From the NCBI GenBank assembly GCA_964349515.1, contig CAYGHG010000046.1, positions 1 through 19,314 on the forward strand: DNA of 19,314 nt. The letters run 5' to 3'. The first letter of the stretch is position 1, and each line of letters begins with the position of its first letter. The stretch comes from CAYGHG01 sp964349515 (GTDB taxonomy: Bacteria; Oederibacteriota; PGYV01; CAYGHG01). The position numbers and the translations under genes were made by a program. Positions 1-6,890 of this stretch are shown here, in pieces. The notes under the pieces were generated by a model that was given only the letters and a program-made list of their open reading frames with translations, was not told where the DNA came from and ran no database searches.

Positions 1-6
1 AAATAT

Positions 7-50
7 GTGGTCCTTTTCAAATGAAAACAGTGGTCCTTTTGAGTGAAATG
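7..50. mobile_element. Possible IS21-like terminal repeats (element end)
   Basis: GTGGTCCTTTT occurs twice, at 7-17 and 30-40, a spacing of 23 bp, and both copies are followed by a similar A/G-rich stretch. Several IS21-family elements carry multiple subterminal repeats beginning GTGGTCC, so this may be the end of an element whose transposase genes lie left of the window. No transposase is visible here, so the call rests on motif resemblance only. Nothing else is recognisable between 51 and 154. Confidence 0.35.
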
Positions 51-154
51 TGCAAAAACGCGTTATTTATCAGCAAATAGCGATAGCGCCTTATTTTAAA
101 GCCTAATTATTCGCTAATGTCTTGAGTCAAGGCACGGTGTCGGGGTGTCGTTTT

Positions 155-643
155 TTATACCGCCAAACCCTTGTCAGTTATTGTAACTTTTAAAATAGTA
201 CTGATTTTATCAATTGGCAATCTATTAGGAAACCAACACTCAACATATGGTACACAAAACACCTTATATCTTATACTTTCGCTTAAATCTGTATACAGCT
301 TTAATTCATTATGTATTTCGGATTTGGTTATAAGATATGCAGGTTGACCTTCATCTGGATATAATGATATTTTTACCATTTTTCTCAAATGAAAATACAT
401 CTGCCTACACGTCGGATTCTTCAAATCAAACATACATACATCGCCGTTCATTCTGCCAAAGCTCGCTTCCGATAAGGTATATGTATATTCATATTTATGA
501 TCTTTATTATTATCAATATAGCCATCAATAATAATATTATCTAGATTTTTATGTGTGGTCATGTGAAAAACTTTACCAATTAAATAAGGAAATATATCAT
601 GATATAATTTTTTTTCTGTTGTATCTATTTTTATTATCTCCAT
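155..643 (-). CDS. Hypothetical protein, possibly with an ADP-ribosyltransferase-like fold
   Basis: This is a 162-residue protein if it starts at the ATG at 643, which is preceded by AGGGTGAG about 6 bases upstream. An in-frame GTG at 670 (171 residues), preceded by GAAGGTG, is the alternative. I recognise no close family. The N-terminal segment FHMTTHKNLDNIIIDGYI, followed by an S-x-x-SFGR-x-x-G-x-V-x-x-FDL stretch, recalls small proteins with a degenerate ART-like fold (start pattern FH.T...L..II..G.I), but this is pattern memory and not proof. There is no signal peptide or membrane segment. The gene is visibly much more AT-rich than its neighbours and uses many AAT/TAT/ATA codons. With the possible IS end beside it, this suggests horizontal acquisition. 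It appears to be a single-gene transcript. Confidence 0.6.
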   Translation of the reverse strand: MEIIKIDTTEKKLYHDIFPYLIGKVFHMTTHKNLDNIIIDGYIDNNKDHKYEYTYTLSEASFGRMNGDVCMFDLKNPTCRQMYFHLRKMVKISLYPDEGQPAYLITKSEIHNELKLYTDLSESIRYKVFCVPYVECWFPNRLPIDKISTILKVTITDKGLAV

Positions 644-771
644 AACACTCACCCTATTGTTAAAAACCACACCGCACCTTCACAACTGACATTGTTCCGC
701 AACCCACTTCATTTTATTATCGCTTGCAATAAATCATCAAAACAACGAAGTATTTCAAATTATTCCTGCAA

Positions 772-801
772 CTCTTCACTATTAACTCTTAATTTTTAAC
801 T
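772..801. repeat. Heptamer repeat at the 3' end of the TPR gene
   Basis: The plus strand shows about four degenerate 7-bp units of the form TTAACTC / TTAATTT / TTAACTG. The stop codon of the minus-strand gene (789-791) and its last codons lie inside the array, so the terminal residues Val-Lys-Asn are translated repeat. Confidence 0.5.
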
Positions 802-1565
802 GTCTTCCCTATCCCCAGCTCTTCCGCTCTTTTCCTGCACTCCCCCTGCGCGAAAAGATCCTCGTAATAAAACTCTTTTCTCGGGGTGTCGTTTATGACT
901 TCGAGAAAGAGCTTTTCAGCCTCAGCTTTATACCCCAGCTCCCAGAGCGTATCGCACAGGTAATATCTCGCCGTGAAGTGTCTCGGGACATCCTTTAGCG
1001 CGGATTCCAGATACACCTTTGATTTTTTCTTATCCGGCCAGGTGAGCACAAATATTATGTTCGGCGCCTTATAGTGAAGCCTGCCCAGGCCTACGTCAGC
1101 GGCGTGGGAATAGTAGGACGGGTCGAGTTTGTTTAGAAGCTCTCCGTAAAACTTTACCTTATCAGCCACTCCGTCCATGGCTGCCTGTATCTTGTCTATC
1201 ACGTCGCCGTAACGCCCCCATGTCACAAGGCCTGCGTAGGCAATCTCAGGGGTTGGCTTGTTTTCTTTTATATATGCCTCCACGTCGCCTGTCAGCATCT
1301 TAAAAGCGTCGCGTTTTTCTTCTTTCGTGCCTGTGTCCAGGAAGTAAAACTTGAAATCAACTGCCTTTGTCAGGTTGCAGATGGCAAGGTCAGTCTTGGA
1401 TGTTTCGTATTCTTTCCGGAAAACCTCTATCGCAGCGTCGATATTTTTCAGCGCCGCTTCCCTGTCTTTGAATGAGTTGCGCTTTTCAAAAAGCTTAACC
1501 CCGTCAGAAGCAGCGAGCGAAATGCACAACAAAAACAGGACAGGTAATATGAATATTTTCCGCAT
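789..1565 (-). CDS. Exported TPR-repeat protein (TatT-like)
   Basis: This 258-residue protein has an N-terminal signal peptide: Met-Arg-Lys, a hydrophobic core, and probable signal peptidase I cleavage after Leu-Ala-Ala at about residue 19. There is no good lipobox. The rest is alpha-helical with TPR-like pairs. The segment at about 150-225 (a GLGRLHYKAP stretch, then an Ala-rich helix, then ARYYLCDTLWELGYKAEAEKLF) resembles exported helical-repeat proteins of the TRAP-transporter T-component (TatT) type, in which a conserved Gly/Pro segment precedes the last repeats. No TRAP transporter genes are in view, so the partner is unknown. The start is secure: AAGGAGG lies 6 bases before the ATG. 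The gene is transcribed away from aconitase. A weak promoter (TTGAGC, 15-bp gap, TAATAT) may lie at about 1621-1647. Periplasmic location is inferred. Confidence 0.7.
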   Translation of the reverse strand: MRKIFILPVLFLLCISLAASDGVKLFEKRNSFKDREAALKNIDAAIEVFRKEYETSKTDLAICNLTKAVDFKFYFLDTGTKEEKRDAFKMLTGDVEAYIKENKPTPEIAYAGLVTWGRYGDVIDKIQAAMDGVADKVKFYGELLNKLDPSYYSHAADVGLGRLHYKAPNIIFVLTWPDKKKSKVYLESALKDVPRHFTARYYLCDTLWELGYKAEAEKLFLEVINDTPRKEFYYEDLFAQGECRKRAEELGIGKTVKN

Positions 1566-1685
1566 GAAAAACCTCCTTAGGGATCGTTTATTTTTTCAAG
1601 CATCTTAGTGCGCAGACAAAATATTACGAGCCTTTATCCCCGCTCAAGCCGCGGTTTCATCGCGGCAAGGGGAATCAGTTTTTTC

Positions 1686-1701
1686 TGACGCTGCAGCGTC
1701 A
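1686..1701. promoter_or_regulatory. Perfect 16-bp palindrome, candidate operator
   Basis: TGACGCTGCAGCGTCA is a perfect dyad in the gap between the divergent TPR and aconitase genes. A TATAAT at 1708-1713 follows a poor -35-like CTGACG (1685-1690) with 17-bp spacing, so the dyad would sit in the spacer of a possible plus-strand promoter. It could be a transcription-factor site. The regulator is unknown, and chance is possible for a single 16-mer. Confidence 0.35.
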
Positions 1702-1756
1702 ATTCTATATAATACTACCCTTAAAACCGGGAAAAATCGAGTTATTAAATCGCACG

Positions 1757-1920
1757 GATACTGCATAATTCCTCGCCCCCTTTTTTCGGGGGACTCTTTT
1801 TAGTAACCCCTTAAGGGGGAGAGGTTAGGTAAGGGGGCGTAGTTTTATGCCTTAAAGACGCCCTCACCCTGCCCTCTCCCGGAGGGAGAGGGGTAATCAA
1901 ACACCTTTCCTTTCAGCATC
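1757..1920. repeat. GC-rich hairpin repeat, possible decayed relative of the MITE at 17661
   Basis: This stretch fills much of the 490-bp gap before aconitase. It starts with GATACTG followed shortly by AATT and CCTCGCCCCC. It continues with CCCCTTAAGGGGGAGAGG, GGTAAGGGGGCG, TTAAAGACGCCCTCACCC and an inverted CCTCTCCC/GGGAGAGG, and reaches CAGCATC at 1914-1920. The order of blocks parallels the two ~200-bp elements at 17661 and 18251, and the outer heptamers nearly match their GATACTG/CAGTATC ends. No target duplication is evident and internal identity is low, so relatedness is tentative. Confidence 0.4.
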
Positions 1921-1952
1921 AATCTCGCCGCCGCGGCAGGCACTATTTTCAG

Positions 1953-1981
1953 TTTACAAAGAGCCGTTCTTATACTAATAT
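1953..1981 (+). promoter_or_regulatory. Promoter for aconitase
   Basis: TTTACA (1953-1958), a 17-bp spacer and TAATAT (1976-1981) form a good sigma70-type promoter. It would give a leader of about 70 nt before the aconitase ATG. Confidence 0.55.
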
Positions 1982-2002
1982 GTCTTCGTTTTAAGTTCTT
2001 AA

Positions 2003-2028
2003 CTTCTGTCTTCTGTCTTTTGTCTTCT
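2003..2028. repeat. Heptamer repeat (GTCTTCT type)
   Basis: About 3.5 units of CTTCTGT/CTTTTGT lie in the aconitase leader. The same unit dominates the large array at 12220-12440 and occurs in inverse orientation near 6700. Confidence 0.6.
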
Positions 2029-2057
2029 AAACTTTATAATCCGGAGGTAAGTTTACA

Positions 2058-3992
2058 ATGAAAGGCACGCTTACATACAAGATACTGAAAGCCCATCTCA
2101 AAGAGGGGGAGCTCACACCCGGCAAAGAAATCGCCATAAAAATAGACCAGACCTTAACTCAGGACGCGACAGGCACCATGGCTTATCTTGAGTTTCTGAA
2201 TTTTAAGCTCGATAAAATCGCGACAAAACTCTCAGTGAGCTATGTTGACCACAACACCATACAGACCGGCTTTGAAAACGCAGACGACCACCGCTTCCTG
2301 CAGTCTGTAGCGGAAAAATACGGCCTTTACTTTTCAAAACCCGGAAACGGCATCTGCCATCAGGTGCATACCGAGCGCTTCGCCAAGCCGGGCGAGACCC
2401 TGATAGGTTCTGACTCCCACACCCCGACCTCTGGTGGAGTGGGAATGATAGCAATCGGCGTGGGCGGCCTGGAGGTCGCTTCAGCTCTCGCGGGTTATCC
2501 CTACTCTCTTACCTGCCCCGAGGTCATAGGGATTAAGCTCAAGGGAAAGCTGAAACCCTGGACAGCGGCAAAGGACGTCATACTTCATGTTTTAAAAACG
2601 CTTACCGTAAAAGGCGGGGTCAATAAAGTGTTTGAGTATTTCGGCGAGGGCGTAAAATCCCTCTCAGTACCGGAGCGCGCCACAATCACAAACATGGGCG
2701 CAGAGCTCGGCGCTACAACTTCAATATTTCCCTCTGACGAGAACACAAAAAAGTTCCTGTCAGCCTTTGGCAGGGCAAAGGATTATAAAAAACTCGGCGC
2801 AGACAAAGGCGCGCAGTACTCAAAAGTAATAGAAATAGACCTTTCAAAACTCGAGCCCATGATCGCAATGCCCCACTCGCCTGACAACGTAATGGCTGTC
2901 AAAAAGGTAAAACAAAAAGTCAGCCAGGTAATCATAGGCAGCTGCACCAACTCATCATACAAAGATTTAATGGTTGCGGCAAAGGCATTAAAAGGCAGAA
3001 AAGTGCACAAGGATGTCTCTTTCATCGTCGCGCCCGGCTCAAAGACAATCCTAAATGAGCTTATAAAAAACGACCACCTCTCATACTTCATAGAAGCAGG
3101 CGCGAGAATAGCGGAGTCAGCCTGCGGTGCCTGCATAGGAATGGGCCACGCACCTGCATCAAACAGCGCCTCGGTCAGGACATTCAACCGCAACTTTAAG
3201 GGCCGCTCGGGCACTGCCGACGCGCTTATCATGCTCGCGAGCGCGGAAGTTGCAGTTGCCGCCGCGGTATTCGGCGAAGTGACAGACCCCAAAAAACTCG
3301 GCAAATACCCTGTTGTAAACCCGCTTGTTAAATTCAAATCCGACGACTCGCTTTTGCTGAAACCGCTGCCGCAGGCAAAGAGAAAATCAGTGCAGGTGCT
3401 CATGGGGCCAAATATCAAACCCCTGCCCGAGGGCAGGCCTCTCGATGCCCAGGTCACGGGAAAAGTCCTGATAAAAACAGGCGACAACATAACAACAGAC
3501 GACATCATGCCCGCGGGCGCGAAGATACTCCCCCTGCGCTCCAACATACCCGAGATTTCAAAGCATGTATTTATCAAGATAGACCCGGGCTTTTACGCGA
3601 GGGCGATGAAAGACAAACCCGGCTTCATCATAGGCGGGGACAACTACGGGCAGGGCTCCTCGCGCGAGCACGCCGCGCTCGCGCCCATGCACCTCGGTGT
3701 AAAGGCCGTCATAGTAAAATCATTTGCGAGGATACACAAGGCAAACCTGATTAACTTCGGCATACTTCCGCTTTGTTTTACCAACCCGAAAGATTACGAC
3801 AGGATAAAACAGGGCGACACGCTTACGCTTGTTGACGCCGCAGCCGCGCTTAAAGATGGAAAAAACATAACTGCAAAAATCAACGGCTCGGACGAGACAA
3901 AGCTGTACTACGAATTATCCCCGCGCGAGCGCGAAATCATCCTCGCAGGCGGAAAGATAGATTACATAAAGAAGTCAGCGTCAAAGAAATAA
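2058..3992 (+). CDS. Aconitate hydratase, Aquifex-type
   Basis: This enzyme interconverts citrate and isocitrate through cis-aconitate in the TCA cycle, using a [4Fe-4S] cluster in the cytoplasm. The 644 residues match the shorter 'Aquifex type' aconitase subfamily (about 650 aa) rather than the ~890-residue AcnA/AcnB forms. Visible features are the DSHTPTSGG motif near residue 119, cluster cysteines Cys296 (GSCTNSS) and Cys356/Cys359 (CGAC), and the C-terminal swivel domain with NYGQGSSREHAA near residue 529, carrying the substrate-binding Ser-Arg. The start is fixed by GGAGGT 9 bases before the ATG. It stands alone on the plus strand, facing convergently onto the DUF486 gene, with a hairpin between them. 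No other TCA gene is in view. acnA or acn would be the usual symbol, but I leave it blank because the subfamily differs. Confidence 0.93.
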   Translation: MKGTLTYKILKAHLKEGELTPGKEIAIKIDQTLTQDATGTMAYLEFLNFKLDKIATKLSVSYVDHNTIQTGFENADDHRFLQSVAEKYGLYFSKPGNGICHQVHTERFAKPGETLIGSDSHTPTSGGVGMIAIGVGGLEVASALAGYPYSLTCPEVIGIKLKGKLKPWTAAKDVILHVLKTLTVKGGVNKVFEYFGEGVKSLSVPERATITNMGAELGATTSIFPSDENTKKFLSAFGRAKDYKKLGADKGAQYSKVIEIDLSKLEPMIAMPHSPDNVMAVKKVKQKVSQVIIGSCTNSSYKDLMVAAKALKGRKVHKDVSFIVAPGSKTILNELIKNDHLSYFIEAGARIAESACGACIGMGHAPASNSASVRTFNRNFKGRSGTADALIMLASAEVAVAAAVFGEVTDPKKLGKYPVVNPLVKFKSDDSLLLKPLPQAKRKSVQVLMGPNIKPLPEGRPLDAQVTGKVLIKTGDNITTDDIMPAGAKILPLRSNIPEISKHVFIKIDPGFYARAMKDKPGFIIGGDNYGQGSSREHAALAPMHLGVKAVIVKSFARIHKANLINFGILPLCFTNPKDYDRIKQGDTLTLVDAAAALKDGKNITAKINGSDETKLYYELSPREREIILAGGKIDYIKKSASKK

Positions 3993-4020
3993 AAAACTTT
4001 TAAGTTCCCCTCACCTTGAT

Positions 4021-4052
4021 CCTCTCCCCAAAAGGGGAGAGGAAATATTTTT
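4021..4052. terminator. Hairpin terminator between convergent genes
   Basis: CCTCTCCCC (4021-4029) and GGGGAGAGG (4034-4042) form a perfect 9-bp stem with an AAAA loop. A T-rich stretch ending in TTTTT at 4048-4052 follows. It lies between the convergent aconitase and DUF486 genes and could stop plus-strand transcription. The stem uses the same GC-rich words as the repeats at 1757 and 17661, so it may be a co-opted repeat. Confidence 0.55.
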
Positions 4053-4061
4053 AGCCGCGCA

Positions 4062-4391
4062 TTACCATTTTTTGAATATGAAAAACACCGCGAGGGCCAT
4101 GAAACCGAAACCCACCGCGTAGTTCCACTTAAAGCTTTCCTTTAAATACAGGACGGAAAAAAAAGAAAAGACTATTAATGTGATCACTTCCTGTATGGTC
4201 TTTAACTGCGCGGTTGTGAACTCGTAACTGCCTATCCTGTTAGCCGGCACCTGAAAACAGTACTCAAAAAAAGCAATGCCCCAGCTTATCAGTATCACTA
4301 TCCACAACGGCGAGTGTTTGTACTTTAAATGGCCGTACCAGGCAAAGGTCATGAAAATATTGGAGATTGTGAGCAGAATTATGGTTTTCAT
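4062..4391 (-). CDS. DMT-family membrane protein (DUF486)
   Basis: This is a 109-residue integral membrane protein with about four hydrophobic helices and a short basic C-terminus (FKKW). The segment with AFFEYCFQVPANRIG and TAQLKTIQEVITL is characteristic of the DUF486 branch of the drug/metabolite transporter superfamily. These proteins are of unknown substrate, and the four-helix size implies dimers. Its ATG overlaps the TGA of the upstream methyltransferase/ATP-grasp gene in an ATGA junction, with GAGGG just ahead, so translation is probably coupled and the two functions linked. An exporter or permease for the product of that fusion enzyme is a reasonable inference but unproven. Confidence 0.85.
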   Translation of the reverse strand: MKTIILLTISNIFMTFAWYGHLKYKHSPLWIVILISWGIAFFEYCFQVPANRIGSYEFTTAQLKTIQEVITLIVFSFFSVLYLKESFKWNYAVGFGFMALAVFFIFKKW

Positions 4392-6337
4392 CTGCCCTCT
4401 TTTCTTTCCTCCTCGATTCTGTACCTTAATGCCGCCGCCTTTATGATCATACCGAGCATCTCAGGGTATGTTATGCCGTCCATTGCCGCCATCTTGGCCA
4501 GATGCCCGTCCCAGCACCAGCCCGGGTTCGGGTTTACTTCCAGCAGTTTCGGCACTCCGTCGGCGGAGAGCCTCATGTCAATCCTCGCGTAATCCCTGCA
4601 CTCCAGCCTTTCAAAAAGTTTGAGGCACCACTCCTCCACAGCCTTTTCGGTATTGTCAGGCAGGTTTGCAGCCACAGTCCTTAAGCTTTTCCAGTACGGC
4701 GACTCAGGGTCCCACTTTGCCTCATAGCCGCAGATTCTCGGCAGCCCTTCGGGCAGGTTTGAGTAATCTTCCTCGGCTATGGTGAGTATCTTATAAGACT
4801 CCGGCGGGTTTCCTATAATCCCTACGGTAATGTCCTTGCCCGGCAGGAATTCCTCCACAAGCACCGGCTTTTCATATCCGAACTTTCCCCTGATCTCGGA
4901 TATCGCCCTGTCGAGCTCTTCCAGGTTATTTACCACGCTGTTGCGCGTGATTCCAAAACTCGAGTCCCCGTAATTGGGCTTTACTATGAGCGGAAAAGAA
5001 ATGTTAACAGGCAGTTCAAATTTCATGTCTTCAGGCTTTACGAAAAACGCTCCCGGCACGGGTATGCCCATCTCAGCCGCGACACCGCGGACAAGTGACT
5101 TGTCATAGCAGTACGCCAGGCACTGGGGCCCGCCTCCTGTGTATCTTACTTTCAATATTTCAAGCAGGGCCGGCACATGCAGTTCCTTGGTCGCGTCATT
5201 GTCATACCCCTCGTCACACAGGTTAAATATCAGGTCTTTTGAACCGTTCTGCTTCATAAGGTCGTTTATCATCGTTTTATGGCTGGCCAGGTATGTGAAA
5301 TTATAATCCGCAAGAGAGGCAAGCGCGGCCTTTAACCTGTCTATGGTCTGAAAGTCGTCCGAATCAAAAACGCCGGAGGGCTTTACCTTGTCGGTCAGTT
5401 TCGGGTCGCCCATGAGCACGGTCACGTTTTTAACGGTAAGGCCGGCTTTTCTTTCCTTAAAAGGTTTGTCAGCGCAGGCAGTCACTATTATGCGCCTTGC
5501 CATCATGCCGAGGTCCTGGTTGCGTTTTGACAGCGTTTCAATGTTGCCGTGCGCCTGCACCTGCTTGAACCCCGCCTTTACGAGCAGTTTCATTATCGAG
5601 TTTTTGCTGTAGAGCCGCTCGGCGTAAAACTGGTCCACTACCACGCCTTTTTTCGCGCTGGTCACCACCTCGCGCGAAATCAGCCTGCTCTTGTCCGCTG
5701 AAAGCGAACGCTCCCTGCAGACAAAATAATCAGCGTCAATCCATTCCCAGGAGCGCGGCTCGTAATTATTCGTGACGTGTTCGCCGTCAGATACGTCAAT
5801 CAGTATCTTCCCTTTTGGTTTCAGCACCCTGAAAACCTCGTTCAGCACGGACATGTCGTCGTTTGCGTTCTCAAAATATCCGAATGAGTTCCCCATCAGC
5901 ATCACATAATCATATTTCTGGTCCCTGTAGGGCAGTTTTCTGGCGTCACCCTCCCTGAACTTGACGCAGAGCCCCTCTTTTTTGGCGGTTGCCTTTGCCC
6001 TGGTAATCAGAAAGTGCGAGCGGTCCATGCCGTCCACTTTCATTATTCCCCGCCTCGCGAGTTCGAGCGAGTGCCTTCCCTGCCCGCAGCACAGGTCAAG
6101 CACAGCGGATTCCTTTTTCATATTAAGCGCGGCTGTAAAAAGGTCAACTTCCGCACAGGTTATTTCCCTGTCCTCCACCACGTCGCCGTCTGTTTTCAGA
6201 TAGTAAGCGTTGAATATGTTTTTCCACCACTCAGGGTCAACATGCTGTTCGAGGTTTGCAACAGGCCCTATTGTGCCTTTTTTAACCTTTATTTTAGGAG
6301 CAGAAAGCGGCTTTTCACTTACAGTTTTCCCGTTCAT
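4388..6337 (-). CDS. Fusion: SAM methyltransferase + D-Ala-D-Ala-ligase-like ATP-grasp enzyme
   Basis: This 649-residue protein has two complete domains. Residues ~35-290 are a class I SAM-dependent methyltransferase: motif I VLDLCCGQGRHS at 79-90, an acidic residue ending motif II near 102-105, motif post-I GDARKLPY, and the VLKPKGKILID strand at 171-181. Residues ~303-640 are a Ddl-like ATP-grasp ligase: FNLCDEGYDN (371-380), VPALLEILKVRYTGG, FPLIVKPNYGDSSFGI (448-463), VLVEEFLPGKDITVGIIGN, YEAKW, CRDYARIDMRL (580-590) and LEVNPNPG (599-606), the last two supplying the Mg-binding Asp/Glu/Asn. Such Ddl-like proteins form a peptide-type bond between amino acids, but many are not the cell-wall enzyme. 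The fusion suggests one substrate that is both methylated and ligated. The start is supported by GGAAGGT about 6 bases upstream. The stop overlaps the DUF486 start. The promoter is unclear. Confidence 0.85.
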   Translation of the reverse strand: MNGKTVSEKPLSAPKIKVKKGTIGPVANLEQHVDPEWWKNIFNAYYLKTDGDVVEDREITCAEVDLFTAALNMKKESAVLDLCCGQGRHSLELARRGIMKVDGMDRSHFLITRAKATAKKEGLCVKFREGDARKLPYRDQKYDYVMLMGNSFGYFENANDDMSVLNEVFRVLKPKGKILIDVSDGEHVTNNYEPRSWEWIDADYFVCRERSLSADKSRLISREVVTSAKKGVVVDQFYAERLYSKNSIMKLLVKAGFKQVQAHGNIETLSKRNQDLGMMARRIIVTACADKPFKERKAGLTVKNVTVLMGDPKLTDKVKPSGVFDSDDFQTIDRLKAALASLADYNFTYLASHKTMINDLMKQNGSKDLIFNLCDEGYDNDATKELHVPALLEILKVRYTGGGPQCLAYCYDKSLVRGVAAEMGIPVPGAFFVKPEDMKFELPVNISFPLIVKPNYGDSSFGITRNSVVNNLEELDRAISEIRGKFGYEKPVLVEEFLPGKDITVGIIGNPPESYKILTIAEEDYSNLPEGLPRICGYEAKWDPESPYWKSLRTVAANLPDNTEKAVEEWCLKLFERLECRDYARIDMRLSADGVPKLLEVNPNPGWCWDGHLAKMAAMDGITYPEMLGMIIKAAALRYRIEEERKEGR

Positions 6338-6447
6338 TGTTTTACCTTCCTGTTTTTGGATAGAATGGTATTAACAGAAAACTAACGATTATGACCGACA
6401 AAATCCGTTGTGGACTTGTCTCAGGCCGCTTTTGGGATTGCGGAAAC

Positions 6448-6499
6448 GAGCAAAAGACTCCCCTTGATGCTTTTATTACCCTGAGGACTCTTTTGACTC
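6448..6499 (-). other. Long imperfect hairpin in the 5' leader of the fusion gene
   Basis: GAGCAAAAGA, then CTCCCC-type bases, pair with GAGGA, then CTCTTTTGACTC. This makes roughly 15 base pairs with one bulge and one G-G type mismatch around a ~19-base loop. A small CCGC/GCGG hairpin lies at 6426-6443, and CGTTGTGGA is repeated at 6406 and 6526 around the structure. The hairpin is 110-160 bases upstream of the methyltransferase/ligase ATG, in a gap with no credible gene, so it could be a structured leader. I recognise no known riboswitch class. The rest of the 6338-6871 gap holds the repeats listed separately. Confidence 0.35.
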
Positions 6500-6580
6500 A
6501 CTTCCTTTCGTTTTGGTGTGTACTGCGTTGTGGAGTAATTGTATTATAAACATTCCTAAAGTCAATATGGTATTTTTTTC

Positions 6581-6645
6581 CAACCCCCTTTCCCACTCTT
6601 TTCAGTACCCCCTTGAGGGGTAAAGGGGGGCTAGGGGGGGGATTG
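6581..6645. repeat. GC-rich intergenic hairpin repeat
   Basis: CAACCCCCTT at the left pairs with AGGGGGGGATTG at the right, and an inner TACCCC/GGGGTA stem lies at about 6606-6622. It belongs to the same style of C-rich/G-rich repeat as those at 1757, 4021 and inside the 17661/18251 elements. Confidence 0.5.
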
Positions 6646-6650
6646 TATTA

Positions 6651-6692
6651 AGCCATAAGCCATGAGCCATGAGCTATAAGCTATAAGCTATA
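6651..6692. repeat. Six tandem heptamers (AGCCATA to AGCTATA)
   Basis: There are six adjoining 7-bp units: AGCCATA, AGCCATG twice, then AGCTATA three times. Period and phase are perfect across the block, but the unit drifts from one sequence to the next within it. Confidence 0.8.
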
Positions 6693-6696
6693 AAAA

Positions 6697-6858
6697 AGCC
6701 AAAAGACAGAAGACAAAAGTTAAAGCAAAAACAATGCAATCATAATCTACTCTCAACTATCTGTTTTCTATTTTCTCGCGCAGCGTAGGGGGATTTGCCG
6801 TTAAATCTGACTTCCTATTTTGAGTATTAAAGCCATAAGACAAGAGACAGAAGTTAAA
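6697..6858. repeat. Scattered AGACAGA/AGACAAA heptamers
   Basis: Two short blocks occur, at about 6700-6720 (AAAAGAC, AGAAGAC, AAAAGTT) and 6831-6858 (AGCCATA, AGACAAG, AGACAGA, AGTTAAA). The second shows two unit types joined in the same phase. The ~110 bases between the blocks hold nothing I recognise. Confidence 0.5.
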
Positions 6859-6866
6859 ACCACCAC

Positions 6867-6890
6867 ACTCGTCACTCGTCACTCGCCACT
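6867..6890. repeat. Heptamer repeat ACTCGTC over the stop codon of pabB-pabC
   Basis: ACTCGTC, ACTCGTC, ACTCGCC and ACT run across the end of the minus-strand gene. Its TGA (6872-6874) and last residues (Val-Ala-Ser-Asp-Glu) are read from the repeat. Confidence 0.7.

Noticed and set aside
6391..6552. Plus-strand 53-codon open frame (MTDKIRCGL start)
   Set aside because: No ribosome site, coincides with the hairpin leader of a minus-strand gene, and shows no recognisable family.
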